A DNA stretch of 64,000 nucleotides from assembly GCA_031216915.1 (NCBI GenBank), contig CM062293.1:148808285-148872284 (forward strand), read 5' to 3'. Every line of letters begins with the position of its first letter. The first letter of the stretch is position 1. Both the position numbers and the translations under genes were made by a program. A model generated the notes under the pieces. The model was given only the letters and a program-made list of their open reading frames with translations, ran no database searches and had not been told where the DNA came from. Below are positions 11,137 to 20,252 of this stretch, piece by piece. The stretch is from Pictodentalium vernedei (lineage: Eukaryota; Mollusca; Scaphopoda; Dentaliida; Dentaliidae).

Positions 11137-13241
11137 AACGGAAAAACGTGAAGGTTGAGACCTTGCAGGTTGTGATGGAGTTGACGCGATTTCCCCTGCG
11201 AAAGGAGATCCTCCCGTGGAGGAAGCTTTCGCGGTAGGTCCCACAACAGACACCTGAGTAGATTTATCCATGGTCTCTGTGGAGACAGAGATGCTACCAA
11301 CAGAATCTTGTATTGAGATTGTTTTATCTTTAGCAATACTTGCTGAATTAACGGTGCTGGAGGATACGCATATCCTATCATTCCGTCCAAAGGGATCGAC
11401 AGAGCATCTACTGCAAATGCTCTTGGATCCGGACATGGAGACACATACGTCTGCAACTGATTGTTGAGATGTGTCGCAAATAAGTCTATCATTGGCCGTT
11501 CCCATTGGTAGCAAATCTGATTGAATACTTGTTTGTTGAGAGTCCACTCCGACGGCAACAAGCGACCCTTTCGTGAAAGGGAGTCTGCTAGTACGTTCAG
11601 ACGACCCGGTATATGACGGACCGAAAGAAGAACCTGATGTTCTAGAGCAAACAGAAGGATTCTTTCCGTTAGATTGAACAACGGAATTGAATGAGTGCCT
11701 CCCTGATTCCGTATATACGCCACTACTGTCGTATTGTCGGATAGGATTTGGACATGAGCATTGTGAATAATGTCCATCCAATGACGTAACGCAAGCCAAA
11801 TTGACATCATTTCCTTGATGTTTATGTGCTTGCCCAGGAATTGCGGATCCCAAAGACCCTGGCATCTCGAATCCGTTGGGATCAATGATGCACCCCAACC
11901 TGTTTGACTGGCATCTGTCATAATGGTAAAACTCGGATCCGGCAACTGCAGCGGAACTCCCTGAGTTAACCACTGAATGTTTGCCCAAGTCTGAATCTCT
12001 CGTTTCACTTGATCTGACAAGAGAACGTCTATGTCGAGCGAATGAATTTTCACACTCCAATTCTGAGTCAAGAAAATTTGGAGAGGACGCGTGCGTAACC
12101 GCCCCATCGGAATGAGATCCGCAGCGGCTCCGCACAGGCCTATCAGTCTCATAAACTCTCTCGCTGTAACTTTGTCTGCGTGCAGACAATAGCGAGCGTA
12201 ACAACTGACTAATTTCGCTCTGGTTAACGGCAGACGAACGAGATTGTTGTGCGTCTCGAAGCTCATTCCCAGATGTGTGAATGACTTGGACGGCACCAGA
12301 TCCGACTTCTCCTCGTTTATTATAAAACCGAGACGTCGGAGCAATAGAAGTAGATTCTGCACATCGTTCTGAAGTGTTAACTCGTTGCCGTACCTCTGAA
12401 GAATGTCGTCCAGGTAGGTCGACGTTACCGCAGACGAATGAGCTCGGAAATACATCATTACCGAGTTCATTACCCGAGTGAAAGCCCAGGGTGCTAGATT
12501 CAATCCGAAGCACATCGCCCGGAATTGATACACCACCCCTAGGACTGCAAAGCGTAGATACTTTCTGAATGTCGGATGTACCATGACGTGAAAGTACGCA
12601 TCTTTGAGATCTATGCTTGTTGCATAATCGTTCACCCGAATACTCGCTCTGACCGATCGAATCATCTCCATATAAAACTTCGGAGCGACGATCAGCTTGT
12701 TTATCCAGCTCAAATCTATGACTGGACGGAACGAGCCGTCTGGTTTCGGAACCAGAAACAGATGGCTGTAGAATCCCGGTGTCTCCTGGTTTTCTACGAC
12801 CTCTACCGCGTTCTTCATTAAAAGAGACTGCACCTCTGATAACAGAGCGTCTCTTTTCTGCGGATTTGACGGAAGTTGAGTCCATTTTGGACTTCGAGTT
12901 AATGGAGGCTTTCGTTTGAAGGATATCTTGAGACCTTCCGAAATCACCCCTCTCACCCAAGGGTCGTCCGTAATCGACGCCCACTCTTGTGAAAAACTCG
13001 ACAACCTTCCGCCAACCGGTACGCGATAGAGGTTGAAGCCATCACCTCCTGGACCTGCGAGGCCTGCGGTAGGAGAAACCACGTCCTCCACGACCCGCAC
13101 CTCGTCCCGTCGACCTCGGGGCGTCTGACCGGTTGTCCCGGCCCGAAGGACGTCCCGAACGTGAGTCGCTACCTTGACGGTCTCTTGAATAAGACCAAGA
13201 GGACGCACCGGAACCTCTATAGGAACCTCTCTTGGGCGCAT
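11052..13241 (-). CDS. DIRS-like reverse transcriptase / RNase H polyprotein, copy A
   Basis: A 729-residue open frame that copies element RNA into DNA. RT spans about residues 120-330: 'FLVPKPDGSFRPVIDLS' (162-178), 'SIDLKDAYFHV' (209-219) and catalytic YLDD (276-279). RNase H spans about 435-560 with Asp443 ('TDASQTGWGA'), Glu477, Asp502 and Asp553 ('LADSLSR') in the expected D-E-D-D order. A further domain (about 580-665: 'MIDLFATHLNNQL', 'YAYPPAPLI', 'LLVASLSPQRPW') occupies the place of the Dam-like methyltransferase region of other DIRS elements, but its catalytic motif looks degenerate. The ATG at 13241 overlaps ORF1 by 200 bp in another frame; the 3' end overlaps the recombinase by about 85 bp. 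No stop or frameshift is seen. Confidence 0.93.
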   Translation of the reverse strand: MRPREVPIEVPVRPLGLIQETVKVATHVRDVLRAGTTGQTPRGRRDEVRVVEDVVSPTAGLAGPGGDGFNLYRVPVGGRLSSFSQEWASITDDPWVRGVISEGLKISFKRKPPLTRSPKWTQLPSNPQKRDALLSEVQSLLMKNAVEVVENQETPGFYSHLFLVPKPDGSFRPVIDLSWINKLIVAPKFYMEMIRSVRASIRVNDYATSIDLKDAYFHVMVHPTFRKYLRFAVLGVVYQFRAMCFGLNLAPWAFTRVMNSVMMYFRAHSSAVTSTYLDDILQRYGNELTLQNDVQNLLLLLRRLGFIINEEKSDLVPSKSFTHLGMSFETHNNLVRLPLTRAKLVSCYARYCLHADKVTAREFMRLIGLCGAAADLIPMGRLRTRPLQIFLTQNWSVKIHSLDIDVLLSDQVKREIQTWANIQWLTQGVPLQLPDPSFTIMTDASQTGWGASLIPTDSRCQGLWDPQFLGKHINIKEMMSIWLALRHWMDIIHNAHVQILSDNTTVVAYIRNQGGTHSIPLFNLTERILLFALEHQVLLSVRHIPGRLNVLADSLSRKGRLLPSEWTLNKQVFNQICYQWERPMIDLFATHLNNQLQTYVSPCPDPRAFAVDALSIPLDGMIGYAYPPAPLIQQVLLKIKQSQYKILLVASLSPQRPWINLLRCLLWDLPRKLPPREDLLSQGKSRQLHHNLQGLNLHVFPLCGPSCMASTLQDVQWTRFLTVGGPPLR

Positions 13242-14973
13242 TAGACCCAGAGGTGCCTGTCTTACTCTTATCTGCCGTGTCCGACTTCTTAGAAGCAGAT
13301 TTGAACAGCAGAGAATCCGAAGCTTTCTTTGTAATTTTATCGTAAATTGCAGAAAGCTTGCCGTCGAATAGAAGTTCTCCGGAGACCGAAGCGACTCTGA
13401 GAGAGTTCTTCACCTTACTATCCACGAGTGTGGATGTAGCTAGGGCTGTGTCACGTCTAACCAACTCCAGGTTTGCCACTGAAAGGGCGGAGTTACACGT
13501 GGAATAAGCTACTGCCCTTGAAAGAAGTCTTAAAGAGGATTGTATATCCTGGAATTCTTTCCCTTGAAGACGCAGTGATAACGCCTTAGTAAGATGATCT
13601 GCGTAAGATAAGGCATCTAAACTGGCTCTGTTAGACGAAATAGTTGTTTCCAACACCGTGGTTGGAATAGACGCCGACGACGGTAATGATAATTCTAAGT
13701 CTTCCGCCTCGTCGTCCATATGCAGAGGAACTCTCGGTATACCCTGTCCTGCCGTATCGAATTTATTCCTTGCATTAATGAAAGGCAGGTTGAGAGTATT
13801 GGCGGACAAGAAACCTGCTTTTCCCGTTTTGGAAGCAAGTTTGAATATAGCGTCGTTCAATAATTCAAATGTTCTTGCAACATTATTGGACTGAGACGGA
13901 AACTCGGGAGCTATGTCCCTGAACCGCTCAAAGAAATCAGAGTCCAATGACGCTATAATTCTCTTGTCCGGAACCGCAGCAGTCTGGCCCGACGGAACAA
14001 CTTGAGGGAGAAAGTGCCGGATGAAGTCCATGGCAGCTTTATGTTGTTCCGAAAGGGATAGCTCCAAGTCATCCGTATCCCTTTCACCATCCGGTCGGAC
14101 CTCATGATGCTCCCGGTCGTCCGCCCTCGATGCTTCGGCAGAGCGTACCGACCCAGTGCCGTCGGATAATTCCCGATCTGACACCGTTTCTGTCGGTTGC
14201 TGGGATGCTGCGATAAGTTGTGCTATTTGCACAAGCACGTCCGACATCGAGGCCTGCGGAGGTGCAGTCTTTCGCTGCTTCGCCGAGGGCAGCTCCGCAT
14301 CTGATGACTCCCGCATACTCTTCCTATGCAAATGTCCGGAGTCCATTGGCCTCGTGTCCCTGGCTACCGGATGGTGTGACCTGGTCGCCGAAGAATCCCT
14401 GATCGGCGAAGCTGGTAAAATATCGGCGGTCACATAGCCAAGGTGCGGTCGTGTGCGCTGATGAGAGGAAGAAGCCTGAGCAGTCTTCGCGGACTGCCTA
14501 TACAACGGAGCGTCCAGAGCGACGGACGTGTGCTCCGCTTGCGACACATTTTGTACCACAACATCTGGTCCCAGATGTTGTTGTACGAGAGAGAGGCCTC
14601 TCTCGCTCGTGGCCCGGCTGGACCTGGACGAGCTAGGAACCGGACTCGAAGGCTTCCTCCGATCTCTCCTACTATCTGCCATCACTGGGTGTGCACGTTG
14701 AATGTTTATAGTGCTCGCATCACCCAACATTTCCTCCTGGACCGCATCGGACGAACCCGGCTGCCGAACCATTCCGTGAATGGACGCTACACCAGGCGAG
14801 CTAGCGGACGACATTTGTTTAATCTCCATGAGCACTTTTGCCGCTAGCTCTGTATTCATTTGTGACGACGGAAGCGCACTTGCGGAAGATAACATGGAAA
14901 CATCACCCTGTTCTTGTTCCTCTGAAACAGAAACTGATAGAGTAGAGTGACCTTGCGGAGAAAGAGCCAGCAT
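13042..14973 (-). CDS. DIRS ORF1 (Gag-like nucleic-acid-binding protein), copy A
   Basis: A 643-residue open frame, first gene of the element, starting at the first ATG after the 5' inverted repeat and about 550 bp of leader. The N-terminal half is Ser/Asp/Glu-rich and low in complexity. Residues of roughly 300-500 form a more conserved block ('FIRHFLPQVVPSG', 'FERFRDIAPEFPSQSNNVAR', 'LSYADHLTKALSLRLQGKEF') that recurs in copy C. The C terminus is an RG/RS-rich tail ('GRGAGRGGRGFSYRRPRR') typical of RNA-binding Gag proteins. No zinc knuckle is seen. By position it is the presumed Gag; direct family recognition is weak. Confidence 0.82.
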   Translation of the reverse strand: MLALSPQGHSTLSVSVSEEQEQGDVSMLSSASALPSSQMNTELAAKVLMEIKQMSSASSPGVASIHGMVRQPGSSDAVQEEMLGDASTINIQRAHPVMADSRRDRRKPSSPVPSSSRSSRATSERGLSLVQQHLGPDVVVQNVSQAEHTSVALDAPLYRQSAKTAQASSSHQRTRPHLGYVTADILPASPIRDSSATRSHHPVARDTRPMDSGHLHRKSMRESSDAELPSAKQRKTAPPQASMSDVLVQIAQLIAASQQPTETVSDRELSDGTGSVRSAEASRADDREHHEVRPDGERDTDDLELSLSEQHKAAMDFIRHFLPQVVPSGQTAAVPDKRIIASLDSDFFERFRDIAPEFPSQSNNVARTFELLNDAIFKLASKTGKAGFLSANTLNLPFINARNKFDTAGQGIPRVPLHMDDEAEDLELSLPSSASIPTTVLETTISSNRASLDALSYADHLTKALSLRLQGKEFQDIQSSLRLLSRAVAYSTCNSALSVANLELVRRDTALATSTLVDSKVKNSLRVASVSGELLFDGKLSAIYDKITKKASDSLLFKSASKKSDTADKSKTGTSGSNAPKRGSYRGSGASSWSYSRDRQGSDSRSGRPSGRDNRSDAPRSTGRGAGRGGRGFSYRRPRRSRR

Positions 14974-15529
14974 AGCCCTTTCTCCACTAACAACATAACT
15001 GGCCCGAAATCAGTCATCAAAATTACACTCTATCTGATGCAAGACAGAGACTCCCAGGGGAGAATCTGCAGAACATCAGATGGAAGATGCAGAACACAAC
15101 GTTTATACACCCATGGGTGAAAACGTAACTATGGGGAAAATAACAGAAAACATTCTGTAACCAAGATAACTCTCCCAAGAGAATTTAGAAATGATCTTTC
15201 TCAAAAATATGCCAAAAGCATGGGAGAATTGCAAGGGGGGACTTAGAAGACCAGGGGAGAGGAAACACTGAATAAGCAGTGCAACTTTATAGCAAGAATG
15301 ACAACAAGAGGCCCATGCCTCGAAAATAGGCAACTTAACATAATTTCATAAAAAATTTTAAGTACAGCCCTGATTATTTTTTGTCACTCCTTTTTCCTCT
15401 CCTCCTTCTATATCCTCCTTAGAATCACCATTTCTCCAATAATTACGTGTCTGGCATCCTTTAAACTGAGATTTACAAGCACAAAGATCAGTGAGATGTT
15501 GACTGATGAAGGGCCAAACAGAGAATGAT

Positions 15530-15543
15530 AATTGGCGCCAATT
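15530..15543. promoter_or_regulatory. E2F-like palindrome AATTGGCGCCAATT in the DIRS terminal repeat
   Basis: A 14-bp perfect palindrome with a GGCGCC core close to the E2F consensus (TTTSSCGC-type). It lies 19 bp from the NRF-1-like site. It is kept in the left repeats of A (8879-8892) and C (about 58868-58881) but mutated in copy B. A regulatory role is inferred. Confidence 0.35.
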
Positions 15544-15561
15544 TCGGAACGTCCTTGACAC

Positions 15562-15573
15562 TGCGCATGCGCA
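15562..15573. promoter_or_regulatory. Perfect NRF-1-type palindrome in the DIRS 5' terminal repeat
   Basis: TGCGCATGCGCA equals the textbook NRF-1 (P3A2/EWG family) binding palindrome. Copy B keeps TGCGCATGCGCC at 50702-50713. The 3' terminal repeats carry weaker versions (TGTGCATGCGCA, TGCACATGCGCA). Binding is inferred from the motif only. Confidence 0.5.
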
Positions 15574-15792
15574 GTAAGGGCAAAGTATGGAGGTCCTTTA
15601 GGACATGATTTCTTTTGGTTTTAGATGCAAATTTTGGGGATTGGGGGGCAAAATTTGTGTTTGGCCCTGGATTTTTTAGAGCTAGCACCAGCTAAGTCTG
15701 GGTCATTGGTACAGTATAAAAATATGTTGGCTTTTGCAAGGGTACTCTCATTTTTTTGAAAGTCCCGATAGTGGCTTCCGGCACTGAACCAG

Positions 15793-16032
15793 TTAACCCT
15801 TTACCTACCTCAGTATTTTTTGAAAATAAATAAAATTTCACATTTTTCGAAAACAAATTTCACACTTTTTCAATAAAATCATACAAATATGGATATCATA
15901 AAAACCAGTTCGATGAGCGGAGTCTAATGATATCCATATTTGTATGGTTTTATTGGGAAACTTCCCAGTTATTTTTGGATGTGGTAGGCTTATCTGGTTA
16001 ATTTTCTGGCTGCAATGTTAGGTAAAGGGTTA
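15793..16032. mobile_element. Palindromic TTAA MITE (TTAACCCTTTACC type)
   Basis: It begins TTAACCCTTTACCTACC and ends 'aggtaaagggtta'. The central palindrome pairs 'aatatggatatcat' (from about 15887) with 'atgatatccatatt' (from about 15927). It shares its left TTAA with the preceding MITE; the right target copy reads TTAT. The TTAA target and CCC-starting ends resemble piggyBac-type elements; no transposase is present. Confidence 0.75.
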
Positions 16033-16270
16033 TGACTCTCCAACTTACTAACCTGACAAAAGCTGTGTTAGCATTCAACTGCTCCATCCACATGTGATTC
16101 ATCTTGGTACACAATGGCACGATGCCATCACATGGACAATCAGGATTACCATGTCCCCACATGGACAATTGAGATGTAGTGTCTTGTCCAAAAACAGTGT
16201 AGATCAGGACTGGACCATCAGTCTTTCAGTTCAAAGTCCAAGGTTCCAACCAATGATCCACTGCCTTCCC
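16033..16270 (-). mobile_element. 5' half of the SINE split by the nested insertion
   Basis: It continues the SINE body interrupted at 8496 ('gactctccaacttac' aligns with 'cactctacaacttac' of the 22-kb SINE). It ends with the tRNA-like head, which on the minus strand reads 'GCAGTGGATCATTGGTTGG'. The right target duplication is at 16271-16283. Confidence 0.8.
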
Positions 16271-16439
16271 AACTTCATCATTTAATCTATGCCTGATAGT
16301 AGTAATTTCCAGACACAATATTTTTCTTTCAATCAAATAAACAAATGAACAGATGGATGAATGGACTGATAGGTGAACAAATGGCCAGCACTCTACACTA
16401 TATCCCCTCCCTGCAGATTTAGTCCAGGTAGCTTTGGTT

Positions 16440-16664
16440 TATCAATTCAGCCCTTGACATAACGAAATGTCCATAACTGCCTGCACTATTCATAAAAAAA
16501 CTCCATTCAATAAAATAAATTTTTGACTTAAAAACAGATTTTATGACCCTTATTGGAACAATGTGGGCCATTAGCTATGTTTTTGAGACAAAAATTTAAA
16601 ATTTTTAATTGTTCAAGAATTTTTTGGAAGTGTCATCGTCTCGTCATGTTAGGTAAGGGTTCAC
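16440..16664. mobile_element. Decayed palindromic MITE
   Basis: It contains 'ttatgacccttattggaac', 'agctatgtttttgagacaa' and ends 'atgttaggtaagggttc', all shared with the MITE at 38930-39150. The left end is eroded. Confidence 0.5.
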
Positions 16665-16859
16665 TCTCATGACTTGCAGATGAAATATGCAATAGGTTTT
16701 TATAAATGATTTGGAAATGTTTCTGTTTTTGGTCTAACATAGCTTGCAATCCCTCAATGAAACTATCCTGACATGCCTGTTCCAATGAGGCGTTGTAAAT
16801 CTCTGTTTTAACTAGAGGTACTGTGAGCACGTTCACAAAGTGATACCCCCCATGCCTCA

Positions 16860-17604
16860 GTTGTAGCCTTTTTGGTACATTAAAATGTATAAGCTAGATT
16901 ATCTCCCCTTGGAAATGTCAGAACAGAATTATATTGCTTCATGCACATCTTCATATGGAGTTCTTCCATTGTGTAAAGTTTCATGAAAATTCTTCAAACG
17001 GTTTAGGAGGAGTTGCGCTTATAAGGATGGAGCCTTTTTGGTACATTAAAATGTATAAGTTAGATTATCTCCCCTTGGAAATGTCAGAATGGAATTATAT
17101 TGCTTCATGCACATCTTCATATGGAGTTCTTCCATTGTGTAAAGTTTCATGAAAATTCTTCTAACGGTTTAGGAGGAGTTGCGCTTACAAGGATGGACAG
17201 AGGGTATAAGTTAGATTATCTCCCCTTGGAAATGTCAGAATGGAATTATATTGCTTCATGCCCATCTTCATATGGAGTTCTTCCATTGTGTAAAGTTTCA
17301 TGAAAATTCTTCAAACGGTTTAGGAGGAGTTGCGCTTATAAGGATGGAGCCTTTTTGGTACATTAAAATGTATAAGTTAGATTATCTCCCCTTGGAAATG
17401 TCAGAATGGAATTATATTGCTTCATGCACATCTTCATATGGAGTTCTTCCATTGTGTAAAGTTTCATGAAAATTCTTCAAACAGTTTAGGAGGAGTTGCG
17501 CTTATAAGGATGGACAGACGGACAGATGGACAGACAGATGGATGGACAGACAGGGTGATTCCCATATACCCCCCCCCCCCCAAACTTTGTTTGCAGGGGG
17601 TATA
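16860..17604 (+). mobile_element. Tandem-core element, 151-166-bp units x4, with 3' hairpin
   Basis: Units marked 'ggaattatattgcttcatgc' start near 16927, 17093, 17244 and 17410; the third is 15 bp shorter because it lacks the 'gcctttttggtacat' segment. After 'ggaggagttgcgc' comes a (GGACAGACGGACAGAT)n tract and a terminal hairpin with a C-run stem ('tatacccccc' / 'gcagggggtata'). Next comes 'ACAAGAG', the start motif of the next element. The repeated ~70-residue frames are artefacts. Confidence 0.75.
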
Positions 17605-18240
17605 ACAAGAGCAACACCAGGTTTTGCATAATACAACCAGTCTCCTTGTTAAGTTCAAGTTTGAAAACTCCAACAAAGGGCCATAACTCTAGTGGAAATG
17701 GGCGGGCAGAGCTGAAATTCAATACCAACATTTATGCCTGTGCTATACACCAAATTTGAAAAACTCTGGGTCAAGTTATTGCATGGAACTCAACAAACAG
17801 CCCAATTTTGTACAGAGGGCCATAACTCTGATCAAAATAAGCCGCAGGAGCTGAAATTTGACACCAACCTCTATTCTCAAGTGCTGATTATACAAACCAG
17901 GCTCAAAACTGAAGGTCAAATTATACTAAAGTTATTGCACGGAAACCAACAAATGGCCCAATTTTGTACAAAATGCCTAACTCTGGTGAAAATGAGTGGA
18001 TGGAGCAGAAATTCAATAAGATCAAATCATACTTAAGTTATTGCATGGAAGCCAACAAACAGCCCAATTTTGTACAAACAAGGTGCCGTAATACTAGTGA
18101 AAATGGGCGGACAGAACTGAAATTCAATACCAACCTGTATTCCCATGCTATAAACCAACTTTGAAAACTCTAGGACATATAATATTCAAGTTATTGCACG
18201 GAAACCAAAATGTTTATGAATGGACAGACAGACTAATAAC
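17605..18240 (+). repeat. Tandem-like repeats of ~140-150 bp ('gggccataactctg' family)
   Basis: It starts with 'acaagagcaacaccaggtt' directly after the preceding hairpin. Units marked 'ttattgcatggaa' and 'cagcccaattttgtaca' recur near 17777, 17935, 18040 and 18196. It ends in 'atggacagacagac'. It is probably another tandem-core non-autonomous element; no coding capacity. Confidence 0.6.
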
Positions 18241-18489
18241 ATAATACGTCCTGTCTTCAACATCCATATAAAAAGTGACAGAATTTGAATGGCAGTTTTT
18301 GTGAAAAGTACCGGACAGGTTTGGCAGATTTTGTTACGGTGAATAAGGCATGTACTAACATACAATATGCTTAGCACACTGCATATACCTCTAAAGCAAT
18401 TGGGGAGTTTGTTGCACCATGAAACAACTAAAAGTATCAGTGCAAAAAGGGGTTAACAGTGGAAGGATAATCATACATGGAAAACAAGT

Positions 18490-18905
18490 TTAAAGTATTT
18501 ATTTATTGGTAATTAACTGGTAGAGTGCTAAATTATTTTTGGTCGTCAAAATCTGTTCACATGTCTTTGCCTTGTTACAATTTATGGGAGAGTGCCCACT
18601 AGGTTTAATAACTGCACTCCAAAGACAATATGAAGCACATAAACCGAATATTTAGCATAAAGTCTAAATATGGGCTTCCCACACTCTACCAGTTAAGGTC
18701 ACACATTTCTGCACAATGGCTAATCATGACTGCAACATGAAGTCAAGCCCACTCAATCATTGATACACATGTTGCCCATTTTAGAGGTCTTCCACCCCAG
18801 GAATTGGTGACAAGGGCCTATTTTACCAGTAAAACTGAGCTTGTTTACCACACTAAACAAGCACTTCTTCACATCCTGGGGTTCCAATAGGGAAAGTGGC
18901 AAATA
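18490..18905 (-). mobile_element. SINE (family 2) interrupted by a TTAA MITE
   Basis: The tail (TTTA)n 'ttggt' at 18495-18512 continues at 18693 as 'ttaaggtcacacatttctgc', followed by a body with 'catgactgcaacatgaagtc' and 'accccaggaattggtgac'. The break is a TTAA, where the MITE at 18513-18696 is inserted. The tail and first bases of the body are shared with the tRNA-headed SINEs, but the rest is not. Confidence 0.6.
18513..18696. mobile_element. Uninterrupted TTAA MITE, CTGGTAGAGTG type
   Basis: TTAA-CTGGTAGAGTG at the left and CACTCTACCAG-TTAA at the right frame 176 bp with internal 'gggagagtgcccact'. It is the reference copy for the DIRS-split MITE at 8497/15796. Confidence 0.82.
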
Positions 18906-19229
18906 ACTTTTAGGACTAAGTCTTTGGAAAAGCAAAACATTTATTAAAATACTTTTTAGATACAAAATATTTTATATACAAATGAACATTTATATCATAA
19001 AATATATGTGTGGTCATGTGAAATCTGAGTGTAAAATAAATTTTAGTCATATATTATATTAAATTCTATCCATTTTGTTCATGATTGTTGGTTGTGTGCT
19101 GAAAACCAGTAACAGGACTCTATCCAAAAGTGCTGAAAGCCATTGTAGTGGCTTTAAACCGAATGTGTTAGCTTGATGTTTGTCCAGCAGTGAAAACAAA
19201 TTACATAAAATTGTCTTGTTAAAATTTTA

Positions 19230-19435
19230 TATAATTATCTTGCTAAACTCCCCACACTGGTGACATGGTATCTTTGAAAAAGATAACCCTCTGCACATGG
19301 ATGTCAAAATCCCAACCAGCAATTTTTTCCCACAATACAACCTGGAATTTAACCAAGTCAATTTTGTTTGATACAGCTCACTGAGCTCTATCAAAGAAGA
19401 TTGATTTGGTGAAATATCTAACAGCATTATATGAA
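19230..19435. mobile_element. Decayed palindromic MITE ('tttgacagagctcaatgagct' subfamily)
   Basis: Inverted segments 'aatttaaccaagtcaatttt' and 'gattgatttggtgaaat' flank a 'gctcactgagctc' centre. Relatives are at 21034-21190 and 30880-31100. Confidence 0.5.
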
Positions 19436-19485
19436 AGTTTGCTGCTTGAAATTCTAGTACTCTGATCGGAGTGTGCAGAAGGTTA

Positions 19486-19672
19486 TCTATTTATTTATTT
19501 ATTTGGTGCTGAAGGTCACATATTTCTACACAATTGATACAAAATCAAGTCCAGCCTATAATTTATACCCATGTTGCCAATTTTAGGAGATTTCCAAACC
19601 AGGCATTGTTGATCAGTACGCCTCAGTAAACAAGCACTGCTTCACTTCCCAGGGAGTGCAGAAGGTTAGGAG
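19486..19672 (-). mobile_element. SINE (family 2) fragment
   Basis: (TTTA)n 'tggtgctgaaggtcacatat' is followed by the body 'cccatgttgccaattttagg' and 'aacaagcactgcttcacttcc', as at 18693-18905. Confidence 0.6.
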
Positions 19673-19964
19673 TTTGAAGACAGAATGACATTATCCCTGT
19701 TAATGATGCACTGGGATAACTTGGGTATTGCAGTTGTGAGAAGCCAGTAAAACCTTGTCTTCTGGCACTTTTATTCACTGTTCACATGTGTAAAATACTG
19801 AAAATGTGAATAGTGAATAAAATTGTCAAAAGACAAAGTTCTAGTGCTTTGAGATTGAAAGCCTCCCCTCCCCAGGTTCAGCTTCAAGGGGGGGGGGGCC
19901 CATCCAGCAAGGAATAATAAGCTATGGTTTTTGTTGATTAAAATTAAAAAATAACAAAATTTAA

Positions 19965-20190
19965 CGTCATCCGCCCACATACTTTACAAATTGAGCAGAT
20001 GAAAATGATTTTATTTTTTAAAACATATCAACAAAACCATATCATGTGGCACCTCACTGGAACGAGCTTGAGAAGCTCGTTCCAATGAGGAGTCACATGA
20101 TATGGTTTTGTTGGAAAATTTTTAAATAAAAATAATTAAAACAGGAAATTTTGATATCATGTGCATTGGGTAAAAGGTTCAAGTGTGATT
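19965..20190. mobile_element. Palindromic MITE ('catgatatggttttgttg' family)
   Basis: The left arm 'caacaaaaccatatcatgtg' and right arm 'cacatgatatggttttgttg' surround 'ggaacgagcttgagaagctcgttcc'. It ends 'gcattgggtaaaaggttc', a decayed form of the GGGTAAAGGGTTAA terminus. Confidence 0.75.
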
Positions 20191-20252
20191 TCAATATATA
20201 GCACTATGTGGATCACTGTACGATTTCATTATATACAGGGTTAATTGATTGC

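Larger units (their letters stand above)
15522..15712. repeat. Right (5') inverted terminal repeat of DIRS copy A
   Basis: Reverse complement of 8711-8900. It lies upstream of ORF1 and so probably holds the promoter. It contains a perfect TGCGCATGCGCA (15562-15573) and AATTGGCGCCAATT (15530-15543). Confidence 0.92.
8673..15723 (-). mobile_element. DIRS-like tyrosine-recombinase retrotransposon, copy A
   Basis: A 7.05-kb element (about 6.6 kb without its nested SINE) in minus orientation. It carries a 5' inverted terminal repeat (15522-15712), ORF1 (Gag-like), RT/RNase H, tyrosine recombinase, a 3' UTR with a C-run, an internal complementary region (8976-9057) and a 3' inverted terminal repeat (8711-8900). 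The ends are set by the internal complementary region, which joins the complements of both outer ends (8673 and 15723). No target duplication is seen, as expected for recombinase-mediated insertion. ORF1 and RT are open; the recombinase is broken by a 5S-headed SINE. It sits inside a MITE. Confidence 0.92.
8497..15796. mobile_element. TTAA MITE (CTGGTAGAGTG-type) split by DIRS-like element A
   Basis: The left part is 8497-8672 and starts TTAA-'ctgaccgagggctagattat'. The right part is 15724-15796 and ends 'cggcactgaaccag'-TTAA. The ends correspond to the uninterrupted 176-bp copy at 18517-18692 (TTAACTGGTAGAGTG ... CACTCTACCAGTTAA). The left part contains a hairpin ('ttggagagtg' / 'cactctccaa') near 8569-8600. 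The right TTAA (15793-15796) is also the left TTAA of the next MITE. The target is the SINE at 8381/16270. Confidence 0.72.

Noticed and set aside
11270-14847. Plus-strand frames opposite the DIRS genes (e.g. 14443-14847, 13658-13894)
   Set aside because: Antisense shadows of ORF1 and RT; no recognisable protein.
16934-17605. Overlapping ~70-residue frames repeating 'MLHAHLHMEFFHCVKFHENS'
   Set aside because: Products of the 166-bp tandem repeat, not genes.
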